64,000 nucleotides of DNA from Streptococcus sp. 2342 (GTDB taxonomy: Bacteria; Bacillota; Bacilli; Lactobacillales; Streptococcaceae): contig NZ_VMLR01000003.1 of NCBI RefSeq assembly GCF_013276795.1, positions 682,001-746,000 of the forward strand, given 5' to 3'. Shown one piece after another: positions 56,504 to 64,000 of the stretch (the first letter of the stretch is position 1; the number at the start of each line of letters is the position of its first letter). The notes below the pieces were generated by a model. That model saw only the letters and a list, made by a program, of their open reading frames with translations. It ran no database searches and had not been told where the DNA came from. The position numbers were made by a program, and so were the translations under genes.

Positions 56504-57267
56504 TGGCATTACTTGAAGTAAAACAGTTAACCAAACATTTTGGCGGTCTAACAGCTGTTGGAGATGTGACTCTTGAATTGAACGAAGGGGAACTGGTTGG
56601 ACTAATCGGTCCAAACGGAGCTGGGAAAACCACTCTTTTCAACCTCTTGACGGGTGTTTATGAACCAAGCGAGGGAACAGTAACCCTAGATGGTCACCTT
56701 TTGAATGGAAAGTCACCTTATAAGATTGCTTCTTTGGGACTTGGACGTACATTCCAAAATATCCGTCTCTTTAAAGATTTAACAGTTTTGGACAATGTTT
56801 TGATTGCTTTTGGCAACCATCACAAACAACATGTTTTTGCTAGTTTCTTACGCTTACCAGCTTTTTACAAGAGTGAAAAAGAATTAAAGGCTAAGGCTTT
56901 GGAATTGTTGAAAATCTTTGATTTAGATGGTGATGCAGAAACGCTTGCTAAAAATCTTGCCTACGGACAACAACGTCGTTTGGAAATTGTTCGTGCCCTC
57001 GCTACGGAACCTAAAATTCTCTTCTTAGATGAACCAGCAGCAGGTATGAACCCGCAGGAAACAGCCGAATTGACTGAGTTAATTCGTCGCATCAAAGATG
57101 AATTTAAAATTACGATCATGCTGATTGAACACGATATGAATCTGGTCATGGAAGTAACAGAACGCATCTACGTACTCGAATACGGTCGTTTGATTGCTCA
57201 GGGAACTCCAGAAGAAATTAAGACCAATAAACGCGTTATCGAAGCTTATCTAGGAGGTGAAGCCTAA
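56503..57267 (+). CDS. livG: Branched-chain amino acid ABC ATPase LivG
   Basis: 254 residues. Walker A GPNGAGKTT (~36-44), Q-loop TFQNIRLF (~83), the degenerate LivG signature LAYGQQRRLEI (~152), Walker B ILFLDEPAAGMNP (~172), H-loop IEHDM. Overlaps livM and livF by one base at either end. Confidence 0.96.
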   Translation: MALLEVKQLTKHFGGLTAVGDVTLELNEGELVGLIGPNGAGKTTLFNLLTGVYEPSEGTVTLDGHLLNGKSPYKIASLGLGRTFQNIRLFKDLTVLDNVLIAFGNHHKQHVFASFLRLPAFYKSEKELKAKALELLKIFDLDGDAETLAKNLAYGQQRRLEIVRALATEPKILFLDEPAAGMNPQETAELTELIRRIKDEFKITIMLIEHDMNLVMEVTERIYVLEYGRLIAQGTPEEIKTNKRVIEAYLGGEA

Positions 57268-57977
57268 TGTCTATGTTAAAAGTTGATAATCTTTCTGTGC
57301 ATTACGGCATGATCCAAGCAGTCCGTGATGTAAGCTTTGAAGTGAATGAAGGAGAAGTCGTTTCCCTTATCGGTGCCAATGGTGCAGGTAAGACAACCAT
57401 TCTCCGTACCTTGTCTGGTTTGGTTAGACCGAGTTCAGGAAAGATTGAATTTTTAGATCAAGAAATCCAAAAAATGCCAGCTCAAAAAATCGTGGCAGGT
57501 GGTCTTTCACAAGTTCCAGAAGGCCGCCACGTCTTTCCTGGCTTGACTGTTATGGAAAATCTTGAAATGGGAGCTTTCTTGAAGAAAAATCGTGAAGAAA
57601 ATCAAGCTAACTTGAAGAAGGTCTTTTCACGCTTTCCTCGTCTTGAAGAACGGAAGAACCAAGATGCAGCTACTCTTTCAGGAGGAGAACAACAAATGCT
57701 TGCCATGGGACGCGCCCTCATGTCAACACCAAAACTTCTTCTTTTAGATGAACCATCAATGGGACTTGCCCCAATCTTTATCCAAGAGATTTTTGATATC
57801 ATTCAAGACATCCAGAAGCAAGGAACAACCGTCCTCTTGATTGAACAAAATGCTAATAAGGCACTCGCAATCTCTGACCGAGGCTATGTGCTGGAAACAG
57901 GAAAAATCGTCCTATCCGGAACAGGAAAAGAACTCGCTTCATCAGAAGAAGTCAGAAAAGCATATCTAGGTGGCTAA
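57267..57977 (+). CDS. livF: Branched-chain amino acid ABC ATPase LivF
   Basis: 236 residues. Walker A GANGAGKTT (~37-45), SQVPEGRHVFPGLTVMENL (~86), signature LSGGEQQMLAMGRAL (~138), Walker B LLLLDEPSMGLAP (~157), IEQNANKAL. Last gene of the operon; its stop lies inside the terminator stem that begins the tandem hairpin array. Confidence 0.96.
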   Translation: MSMLKVDNLSVHYGMIQAVRDVSFEVNEGEVVSLIGANGAGKTTILRTLSGLVRPSSGKIEFLDQEIQKMPAQKIVAGGLSQVPEGRHVFPGLTVMENLEMGAFLKKNREENQANLKKVFSRFPRLEERKNQDAATLSGGEQQMLAMGRALMSTPKLLLLDEPSMGLAPIFIQEIFDIIQDIQKQGTTVLLIEQNANKALAISDRGYVLETGKIVLSGTGKELASSEEVRKAYLGG

Positions 57978-57998
57978 AAAGGTCCGGGGGACCTTTTT
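57976..57998 (+). terminator. liv operon terminator
   Basis: AAAAAGGTCC-GGG-GGACCTTTTT, a perfect stem starting within the livF stop codon. Confidence 0.9.
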
Positions 57999-58260
57999 AG
58001 TCGGTGAATAGAGATTGCGAAGCAATCATCAAATCCAGTGGATTGTTTTAGTCGGTGGATGAAGATTACGAAGTAATCATCATTATAGTCCAGTGGACCT
58101 TTTTAGTCGGTGGATAAGGATTACGAAGTAATCTTCGCATAGTCTGGGAGACTAGTTTAGGTTGCGGATGGAAATTACGAAGTAATCATCATTATAGTCC
58201 AGTGGACCTTTTTAGTCGGCATATTTAGATTGCAAAGCAATATTCATCTACATTGAAAGC
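57998..58260 (+). repeat. Tandem array of ~55-bp two-hairpin units
   Basis: Units begin TAGTCGG (or TAGGTTGCGG) at 57998, 58049, 58104, 58158 and 58213 (last one truncated); lengths 51, 55, 54, 55 and ~48. Each has hairpin A, GATTACGAAGTAATC in units 2-4 (its flanking pair lost in unit 4) and GATTGCGAAGCAATC in unit 1 (GATTGC/GCAAT in unit 5), and hairpin B, GTCCAGTGGAC plus a T-run in units 2 and 4, ATCCAGTGGAT in unit 1, GTCTGGGAGAC in unit 3. Hairpin B resembles the liv terminator. No coding frame or CRISPR-like spacers. Not a BOX, RUP or SPRITE element as I know them. Confidence 0.85.
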
Positions 58261-58444
58261 TTAATTTCTAATAATTGAAAAAATCGAATGAAACGTTTCT
58301 AACCTTCATTCACAGAGCTCGATTTTAGAGCTCTTTTTGCTAGCTTATTCATACTTTTCTGAATTTTGAAAAAGAAATGTAAGCGTTTGATAGATTTACA
58401 AAAAGATTGTATAATAGGGATAAGAATAGAAAAGGAGAAGTCTC
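58261..58444 (+). promoter_or_regulatory. Terminator, cre-like site and promoter before the CBS-ACT gene
   Basis: GAGCTC-GATTTTA-GAGCTC with T-run (58315-58341). TTGATA (58387-58392), 17-bp spacer, TATAAT (58410-58415). TGTAAGCGTTTGAT (58379-58392) overlaps the -35 and fits cre at 12 of 14 positions. AAAAGGAGAAG precedes the start. Confidence 0.65.
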
Positions 58445-59101
58445 ATGGCAGTTAAAGATTTTATGACCCGCAAGGTAGTGTATATTAGTCCAGATACAAC
58501 AGTATCTCATGCAGCAGATTTGATGAGAGAGCAAGGGTTGCACCGCTTGCCTGTTATCGAAAATGATCAATTGGTTGGTTTGGTGACTGAAGGAACCATT
58601 GCGCAAGCTAGTCCATCCAAAGCAACAAGTCTTTCTATCTATGAGATGAACTATCTTCTGAATAAGACAAAAGTAAAAGATGTCATGATTCGTGACGTTG
58701 TCACTGTTTCAGGCTATGCGAGTCTAGAAGATGCAACTTATCTGATGTTGAAAAACAAGATTGGTATTCTTCCTGTCGTAGATAATCATCAAGTATACGG
58801 AGTTATTACGGACCGTGACGTTTTCCAAGCCTTTCTTGAAATTGCTGGTTATGGTGAAGAAGGAATTCGTGTGCGCTTTGTTACAGAAGATGAAGTTGGC
58901 GTTCTTAGTAAGATTGTTTCTCTAATCGTTGAAGAAAATTTGAATATCTCTCATATAGTCAATATTCCGCGTAAGGATGGTAAGGTGATTATCGAAGTTC
59001 AAATCGATGGATCAATTGATTTACCAGCCTTGAAAGAAAAATTTGAAGCAAATGGTATTCAAGTGGAAGAAATCACTCGCACTTCAGCAAAAGTCTTGTA
59101 A
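58445..59101 (+). CDS. CBS-CBS-ACT domain protein, AcuB-like
   Basis: 218 residues: two CBS domains (AVKDFMTRKVVYISPDTTVSHAADLM and VKDVMIRDVVTVSGYASLEDATYLM; each ends with a VI-TDRD type segment) and a C-terminal ACT domain (GIRVRFVTEDEVGVLSKIVSLIVEENLNI). Called acetoin utilization protein AcuB in related genomes, but no acetoin genes are here. Probably senses adenine nucleotides and an amino acid; position after the liv operon would suit a branched-chain amino acid, an inference only. Confidence 0.85.
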   Translation: MAVKDFMTRKVVYISPDTTVSHAADLMREQGLHRLPVIENDQLVGLVTEGTIAQASPSKATSLSIYEMNYLLNKTKVKDVMIRDVVTVSGYASLEDATYLMLKNKIGILPVVDNHQVYGVITDRDVFQAFLEIAGYGEEGIRVRFVTEDEVGVLSKIVSLIVEENLNISHIVNIPRKDGKVIIEVQIDGSIDLPALKEKFEANGIQVEEITRTSAKVL

Positions 59102-59105
59102 AAAG

Positions 59106-59129
59106 GGAAGCCCAAAGGCTTCTTTTTTC
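59106..59129 (+). terminator. Terminator after the CBS-ACT gene
   Basis: GAAGCC-CAAA-GGCTTC and six T. Confidence 0.88.
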
Positions 59130-59174
59130 ATAAAAAAGGGATTATAGCAAAAGATGGAAAGAAATGATAAAATA

Positions 59175-59183
59175 TGCTATAAT
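59175..59183 (+). promoter_or_regulatory. prfB extended -10 promoter
   Basis: TGCTATAAT, -10 at 59178-59183. Confidence 0.6.
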
Positions 59184-59208
59184 GAAATGATGTAAAAAAG
59201 GAGTATTT

Positions 59209-60304
59209 ATGGACATTTCAGTAATCCGTCAGAAAATTGACACAAATCGTGAAAAATTATCTTCTTTCAGGGGGTCTCTTTGACCTAGAAGGTCTAGAGG
59301 AAGAGATTGCCATCTTGGAAAATAAGATGACTGAACCTGATTTTTGGAACGATAATATCGCGGCCCAAAAAACGTCGCAAGAATTAAATGAATTAAAAAA
59401 CACCTACAACACCTTCCACAAAATGGAAGAGTTGCAGGATGAAGTTGAAATTTTATTGGACTTTTTATCTGAAGATGAGTCGGTGCATGAAGAATTGATA
59501 ACGCAGTTATCCGAACTTGATAAGATGATGACCAGCTACGAGATGACTCTACTCTTGTCAGAACCTTATGACCACAACAATGCCATCTTGGAAATCCATC
59601 CAGGTTCTGGTGGTACTGAGGCGCAGGACTGGGGCGATATGTTGCTTCGTATGTATACTCGTTATGGTAATGCTAAAGGCTTTAAAGTGGAAGTATTGGA
59701 TTACCAAGCAGGTGATGAGGCAGGTATTAAGTCGGTAACCTTATCATTTGAAGGTCCTAATGCCTACGGCCTTCTCAAGTCAGAAATGGGTGTGCACCGT
59801 TTGGTGCGAATTTCGCCGTTCGACTCTGCCAAACGTCGTCATACCTCTTTCACATCTGTAGAAGTGATGCCTGAGTTGGACGATACCATTGAAGTGGAAA
59901 TCCGGGAAGATGACATCAAGATGGATACCTTCCGTTCAGGTGGTGCCGGTGGACAAAACGTCAACAAGGTTTCAACAGGTGTACGTTTAACCCACATTCC
60001 AACTGGAATTGTTGTCCAATCAACAGTGGATCGTACCCAGTATGGAAATAGAGATCGAGCTATGAAGATGTTGCAGGCTAAACTCTATCAAATGGAGCAA
60101 GAGAAGAAAGCTGCGGAGGTAGATTCCCTCAAGGGTGAGAAAAAAGAAATCACATGGGGAAGCCAAATTCGTTCTTATGTCTTCACACCTTATACTATGG
60201 TAAAAGATCACCGAACTAGCTTTGAGGTTGCTCAGGTAGATAAGGTTATGGACGGGGACCTAGATGGTTTTATCGATGCCTATCTCAAGTGGCGCATTAG
60301 CTAA
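59209..60304 (+). CDS. prfB: Peptide chain release factor 2 (programmed +1 frameshift)
   Basis: Read as 59209-59280 joined to 59282-60304, 364 residues. AAAAAGGAG precedes the ATG; codon 25 is an in-frame TGA at 59281, reached after CTT. A +1 slip on CTT-T continues as [16 protein letters not shown]. Class I release factor: the SPF anticodon-like motif in [15 protein letters not shown] and GGQ in [12 protein letters not shown]. Terminates at UGA and UAA and limits its own synthesis through the frameshift. Followed 17 bp later by ftsE. Confidence 0.97.
59269..59284 (+). promoter_or_regulatory. RF2 frameshift site
   Basis: AGGGGGTCTCTTTGAC: the Shine-Dalgarno-like AGGGGG, spacer, slippery CTTT and TGA followed by C. 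The codon between is TCT, where the classic site has TAT. Confidence 0.95.
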
Positions 60305-60321
60305 GATAGAAAGGAACTCAT

Positions 60322-61014
60322 ATGTCAATCATTGAAATGAGAGATGTCGTCAAAAAATACGACAACGGAACGACTGCCCTACGCGGTGTTTCGGTCAGCG
60401 TTCAACCGGGGGAATTTGCTTACATCGTAGGACCTTCAGGAGCAGGTAAGTCAACTTTTATTCGTTCTCTGTATCGTGAAGTAAAAATCGATAAAGGAAG
60501 CCTATCAGTTGCTGGTTTTAATCTGGTTAAGATTAAAAAGAAAGATGTCCCGCTTCTACGTCGTAGTGTTGGGGTTGTCTTCCAGGATTATAAACTCTTG
60601 CCAAAGAAAACGGTCTATGAGAATATTGCATACGCTATGGAAGTAATCGGGGAAAATCGCCGTAATATCAAAAAACGAGTGATGGAAGTTTTGGACTTGG
60701 TTGGCTTGAAGCACAAGGTTCGTTCTTTCCCCAATGAACTCTCAGGTGGGGAGCAACAGCGGATTGCGATTGCGCGTGCCATTGTAAATAATCCCAAAGT
60801 ACTGATAGCCGATGAACCAACAGGAAACCTGGATCCTGACAATTCATGGGAAATTATGAATCTCTTGGAACGGATTAACCTACAAGGGACAACTATTTTG
60901 ATGGCGACTCATAATAGCCAGATTGTAAATACCTTGCGCCACCGTGTCATTGCCATTGAAAATGGCCGTGTCGTTCGTGACGAATCAAAAGGAGAGTATG
61001 GATACGATGATTAG
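60322..61014 (+). CDS. ftsE: Cell division ATPase FtsE
   Basis: 230 residues. Walker A GPSGAGKST (~36-44), FQDYKLL (~87), LSGGEQQRIAIARAI (~139), Walker B VLIADEPTGNLDP (~160), ATHNS. Drives FtsX, which activates the peptidoglycan hydrolase PcsB at the septum in streptococci. Overlaps ftsX by 8 bp. Confidence 0.97.
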   Translation: MSIIEMRDVVKKYDNGTTALRGVSVSVQPGEFAYIVGPSGAGKSTFIRSLYREVKIDKGSLSVAGFNLVKIKKKDVPLLRRSVGVVFQDYKLLPKKTVYENIAYAMEVIGENRRNIKKRVMEVLDLVGLKHKVRSFPNELSGGEQQRIAIARAIVNNPKVLIADEPTGNLDPDNSWEIMNLLERINLQGTTILMATHNSQIVNTLRHRVIAIENGRVVRDESKGEYGYDD

Positions 61015-61933
61015 TAGATTTTTTCGCCATTTATTTGAAGCCTTAAAAAGTTTGAAACGAAATGGTTGGATGACAGTAGCTGCTGTCAGTTCAGTCATGA
61101 TTACTTTGACCTTAGTGGCAATATTTGCTTCTGTTATTTTCAATACAGCGAAACTAGCTACAGATATTGAAAATAATGTCCGTGTAGTAGTTTATATCCG
61201 AAAGGATGTGGAAGATAACAGTCAGACAATTGAAAAAGAAGGTCAAACTGTTACAAATAATGACTACCACAAGGTATATGATTCTTTGAAGAACATGTCT
61301 ACGGTTAAGAGTGTTACCTTTTCAAGTAAAGAAGAACAATATGAAAAATTAACCGAGACAATGGGAGATAACTGGAAAATCTTTGAAGGAGATGCCAATC
61401 CTCTCTATGATGCCTATATTGTAGAGGCAAACACTCCAAATGATGTAAAAACTATAGCCGAAGATGCTAAAAAAATTGAAGGTGTCTCTGAGGTTCAAGA
61501 TGGCGGTGCCAATACAGAAAGACTCTTCAAGTTAGCTTCATTTATCCGTGTTTGGGGACTAGGGATTGCTGCTTTGTTAATTTTTGTCGCAGTTTTCTTG
61601 ATTTCAAATACCATTCGTATTACCATTATTTCCCGCAGTCGCGAAATTCAAATCATGCGCTTGGTCGGAGCTAAAAACAGTTATATCCGTGGACCGTTCT
61701 TGTTAGAAGGAGCCTTTATCGGTTTATTGGGAGCTATCGCACCATCTGTTTTGGTCTTTATTGTTTATCAAATGGTTTACCAATCTGTCAACAAATCGTT
61801 GGTAGGGCAAAATCTATCCATGATTAGTCCAGATTTATTTAGTCCTTTGATGATTGCCCTACTATTTGTGATTGGAATTTTCATTGGTTCATTGGGATCA
61901 GGAATATCCATGCGCCGATTCTTGAAGATTTAG
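61007..61933 (+). CDS. ftsX: Cell division permease FtsX
   Basis: 308 residues from ATG 61007; ATG 60998, also in frame and close to GGAGAG, would give 311. Helix 1 WMTVAAVSSVMITLTLVAIFASVIF (~21-45), a ~130-residue extracellular loop that meets PcsB, then three helices (~185-305) with ISNTIRITIISRSREIQIMRLVGA. Membrane partner of FtsE. Confidence 0.95.
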   Translation: MISRFFRHLFEALKSLKRNGWMTVAAVSSVMITLTLVAIFASVIFNTAKLATDIENNVRVVVYIRKDVEDNSQTIEKEGQTVTNNDYHKVYDSLKNMSTVKSVTFSSKEEQYEKLTETMGDNWKIFEGDANPLYDAYIVEANTPNDVKTIAEDAKKIEGVSEVQDGGANTERLFKLASFIRVWGLGIAALLIFVAVFLISNTIRITIISRSREIQIMRLVGAKNSYIRGPFLLEGAFIGLLGAIAPSVLVFIVYQMVYQSVNKSLVGQNLSMISPDLFSPLMIALLFVIGIFIGSLGSGISMRRFLKI

Positions 61934-61951
61934 GTAAAATAATTACTTTTA

Positions 61952-61978
61952 TGAGGAGGTTGTAAAATCTCCTTTTTT
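61952..61978 (+). terminator. ftsEX terminator
   Basis: AGGAG / CTCCT stem around GTTGTAAAAT, then T-run. Confidence 0.75.
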
Positions 61979-62006
61979 GCTACAAGAGTTTTTGAAAAGG
62001 GACTTC

Positions 62007-62148
62007 TAATACTCAATGAAAATCAAAGAGCAAACTAGGTAGCTCGCCACAGGATGCTCAAAATACTGATTTGAGGTTGTAGAAAGTCAGTCACATATAT
62101 ACGGTAAGACGACGCTGACGTGGTTTGAAGAGATTTTCGAAGAGTATA
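62007..62148 (-). repeat. BOX element (boxA-B-C, minus orientation)
   Basis: TAATACTCAATGAAAATCAA at left, GGTTTGAAGAGATTTTCG at right; boxB region diverged (CAAAATACTGATTTGAGG). Confidence 0.88.
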
Positions 62149-62151
62149 AAG

Positions 62152-62176
62152 AAGTCTCCCAGAGAAGACTTCTTGA
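62152..62176 (+). terminator. Hairpin after the BOX
   Basis: GAAGTCT-CCCAGAG-AAGACTTC; only a weak T-tail. Confidence 0.55.
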
Positions 62177-62246
62177 TGACTAATTTGAACTTGAAATTTT
62201 GCACTGGAAATTTTTTTGAAAAAGTGTAATTTTTTTTATAAAAGCC

Positions 62247-62314
62247 TTTACAAAAAAAAATAAAGTGGTATAATTAAATCATAAAAGGTGCAAACGTTTT
62301 CGTAAAACGTTTGC
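62247..62314 (+). promoter_or_regulatory. ptsG promoter with palindromic cre-like operator
   Basis: TTTACA (62247-62252), 16-bp spacer, TGGTATAAT with -10 at 62269-62274. GCAAACGTTTT-CGT-AAAACGTTTGC (62290-62314) is a perfect 11+11 inverted repeat just after the transcription start; TGCAAACGTTTTCG in it matches cre at 12 of 14 positions. Confidence 0.75.
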
Positions 62315-62339
62315 CTAAATAAAAATAAAGGAGATTTGA

Positions 62340-64000
62340 ATGATGAAAGATACATTCAAAAATGTCTTGTCTTTCGAATTTTGGCAAAAATTCGGTAAGG
62401 CTTTGATGGTGGTTATCGCGGTTATGCCGGCTGCTGGTTTGATGATTTCAATCGGTAAGTCTATCGTGATGATTAACCCAACCTTTGCACCACTTGTTAT
62501 TACTGGTGGTGTACTAGAACAAATCGGTTGGGGGGTTATCGTTAACCTTCATATCTTGTTCGCCCTAGCCATTGGAGGTAGCTGGGCTAAAGAACGTGCT
62601 GGTGGTGCTTTCGCCGCTGGTCTTGCCTTTATCCTAATCAACCGTATCACTGGTACAATCTTTGGTGTATCAGGAGATATGTTGAAAAATCCAGAAGCTA
62701 TGGTAACAACTCTCTTTGGTGGATCAATCAAAGTTGCTGATTACTTCATTAGTGTTATGGAAGCTCCAGCACTTAACATGGGTGTATTCGTAGGGATTAT
62801 TTCTGGTTTTATTGGAGCAACTGCTTACAATAAATACTATAACTTCCGTAAGCTTCCTGATGCACTTTCATTCTTTAACGGAAAACGTTTTGTACCATTT
62901 GTAGTTATTCTTCGTTCAATAATTGCTGCAATTGTACTTGCTGCTTTCTGGCCACTTGTGCAAACTGGTATCAATAGCTTTGGTATCTGGATTGCCAACT
63001 CACAAGAAACTGCTCCAATCCTTGCACCATTCTTGTATGGTACATTGGAACGTTTGCTCTTGCCATTTGGTCTTCACCACATGTTGACTATCCCAATGAA
63101 CTACACAGCTCTTGGTGGTACTTATGATGTCTTAACTGGTGCAGCTAAAGGTAGTCAAGTATTTGGTCAAGATCCACTTTGGCTTGCATGGGTAACAGAC
63201 CTTGTAAACCTTAAAGGTACTGATGCTAGTCAATACCAACACTTGTTAGATACAGTACATCCAGCTCGTTTCAAAGTTGGACAAATGATCGGTTCATTCG
63301 GTATCTTGATGGGTGTGGTTGTGGCTATCTACCGTAATGTTGATGCTGACAAGAAACACAAATACAAAGGTATGATGATTGCGACAGCTCTTGCAACATT
63401 CTTGACAGGGGTTACTGAACCAATCGAATACATGTTCATGTTTGTAGCAACACCTATGTATCTTGTTTACTCACTTGTTCAAGGTGCTGCCTTCGCTATG
63501 GCTGACGTAGTAAACCTACGTGTCCACTCATTCGGTTCAATCGAGTTCTTGACTCGTACACCACTAGCAATTAATGCTGGTATCGGTATGGATATCATTA
63601 ACTTCGTTTGGGTAACTGTTCTCTTTGCCGTAATCATGTACTTTATCGCAAACTTCATGATTCAAAAATTCAACTACGCAACTCCAGGGCGTAACGGAAA
63701 CTACGAAACTGCTGAAGGTTCAGAAGAGTCTAGTAGCGAAGTAAAAGTTGCAGCAGGCTCTCAAGCTGTAAACATTATCAACCTTCTTGGTGGACGTGCA
63801 AACATCGTTGATGTTGACGCATGTATGACTCGTCTTCGTGTAACTGTTAAAGATGCAGATAAAGTAGGAAATGCAGAGCAATGGAAAGCAGAAGGAGCTA
63901 TGGGTCTTGTCATGAAAGGACAAGGGGTTCAAGCTATCTACGGTCCAAAAGCAGACGTATTGAAATCTGATATCCAAGATATCCTTGATTCAGGTGAAAT
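62340..64000 (+). CDS. ptsG: PTS glucose-specific IIC-IIB(-IIA) permease, 5' part
   Basis: At least 553 residues, running off the right edge. Starts MMKDTFKNVLSFEFWQKFGK after AAAGGAGA; ATG 62343 is equally possible. IIC membrane domain up to ~450 with GVTEPIEYMFMF (substrate site), then IIB from ~475 with the phospho-Cys in DVDACMTRLRV (codon 63822-63824). A IIA domain is expected beyond the edge. Imports and phosphorylates glucose with PEP. Strong codon bias and the operator in the leader fit a major, catabolite-controlled sugar porter. Confidence 0.93.
   Translation, partial: MMKDTFKNVLSFEFWQKFGKALMVVIAVMPAAGLMISIGKSIVMINPTFAPLVITGGVLEQIGWGVIVNLHILFALAIGGSWAKERAGGAFAAGLAFILINRITGTIFGVSGDMLKNPEAMVTTLFGGSIKVADYFISVMEAPALNMGVFVGIISGFIGATAYNKYYNFRKLPDALSFFNGKRFVPFVVILRSIIAAIVLAAFWPLVQTGINSFGIWIANSQETAPILAPFLYGTLERLLLPFGLHHMLTIPMNYTALGGTYDVLTGAAKGSQVFGQDPLWLAWVTDLVNLKGTDASQYQHLLDTVHPARFKVGQMIGSFGILMGVVVAIYRNVDADKKHKYKGMMIATALATFLTGVTEPIEYMFMFVATPMYLVYSLVQGAAFAMADVVNLRVHSFGSIEFLTRTPLAINAGIGMDIINFVWVTVLFAVIMYFIANFMIQKFNYATPGRNGNYETAEGSEESSSEVKVAAGSQAVNIINLLGGRANIVDVDACMTRLRVTVKDADKVGNAEQWKAEGAMGLVMKGQGVQAIYGPKADVLKSDIQDILDSGE

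Noticed and set aside
57998..58260. Array considered as a CRISPR
   Set aside because: Units touch each other with no unique spacers, the whole unit varies, and no cas genes are in the window.
59281..59283. prfB as a nonsense-mutated pseudogene
   Set aside because: The TGA is the programmed RF2 frameshift stop, with the SD-like AGGGGG and CTTTGAC in place.

Overview
The window is a stretch of chromosome from a Gram-positive bacterium of the Streptococcus mitis/pneumoniae group. The signs are eight BOX repeats, extended -10 promoters (TGnTATAAT) nearly everywhere, a choline-binding surface protein, an M26 zinc metalloprotease, the H2O2-producing enzymes SpxB and LctO, and a gene order matching my memory of the pneumococcal zmpB-to-ptsG region. 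Species cannot be fixed from this window alone; S. pneumoniae, S. pseudopneumoniae and S. mitis all fit. Both edges cut genes: the 3' part of a zmpB-type gene on the left and the 5' part of a glucose PTS gene on the right.

Layout. 0-9 kb: zmpB end, fused pabB-pabC, an alpha/beta hydrolase, a choline-binding protein with a VanY-type peptidase domain, glucokinase, thyA and a 56-residue DUF3042 gene. 9-18 kb: miaA-hflX-unknown-rnz-SDR, a LysR gene divergent from yqgQ/rhodanese, rsuA divergent from typA. 18.2-21.4 kb: a DUF1430 permease and ABC ATPase of the lactococcin-972 type, with no bacteriocin gene in front. 21.5-27 kb: murD-murG-divIB, then a PyrR-type attenuator and pyrF-pyrE. 27-28.2 kb: lctO. 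28.3-37.9 kb: a thiamine region with three TPP riboswitches, an AT-rich tenA-thiM-thiE block, a ykoEDC-tenA-thiW-thiM-thiE operon and thiD. 38-41 kb: copY-cupA-copA. 41.2-45.5 kb: spxB, small genes separated by three copies of one terminator, a SemiSWEET and manA. 45.5-50.9 kb: a sodium symporter, a broken MerR/TipAS regulator, DUF1697, a flavoprotein, degV and a TetR regulator. 51-58 kb: comEB, upp, clpP with CtsR boxes, ylbG and the livJHMGF branched-chain amino acid transporter. 58-64 kb: a tandem hairpin array, a CBS-ACT protein, prfB with its programmed frameshift, ftsEX and ptsG.

Functional links. Several carbon-metabolism or redox genes (lctO, spxB, ptsG, the CBS-ACT gene, a small membrane-peptide gene) carry catabolite-response-like elements near their promoters, suggesting CcpA control. 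livJ has a near-perfect CodY box, clpP has CtsR boxes, copY has two cop boxes, and the thiamine genes sit under TPP aptamers. LctO and SpxB together would convert lactate to acetyl phosphate with two H2O2 released.

Most notable unexplained features: (i) an array of about 55-bp units downstream of livF, each with two hairpins, one showing paired (compensatory) changes; (ii) at least seven places where a terminator runs straight into an extended -10 promoter; (iii) five genes whose -10 lies so close to the start codon that the mRNA should be leaderless or nearly so; (iv) a MerR/TipAS regulator reduced to its two ends while its 19-bp-spacer promoter remains; (v) two near-identical TPP riboswitch leaders flanking the AT-rich thiM-thiE block. 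Coordinates of short sites were counted by eye and may be off by one or two bases.
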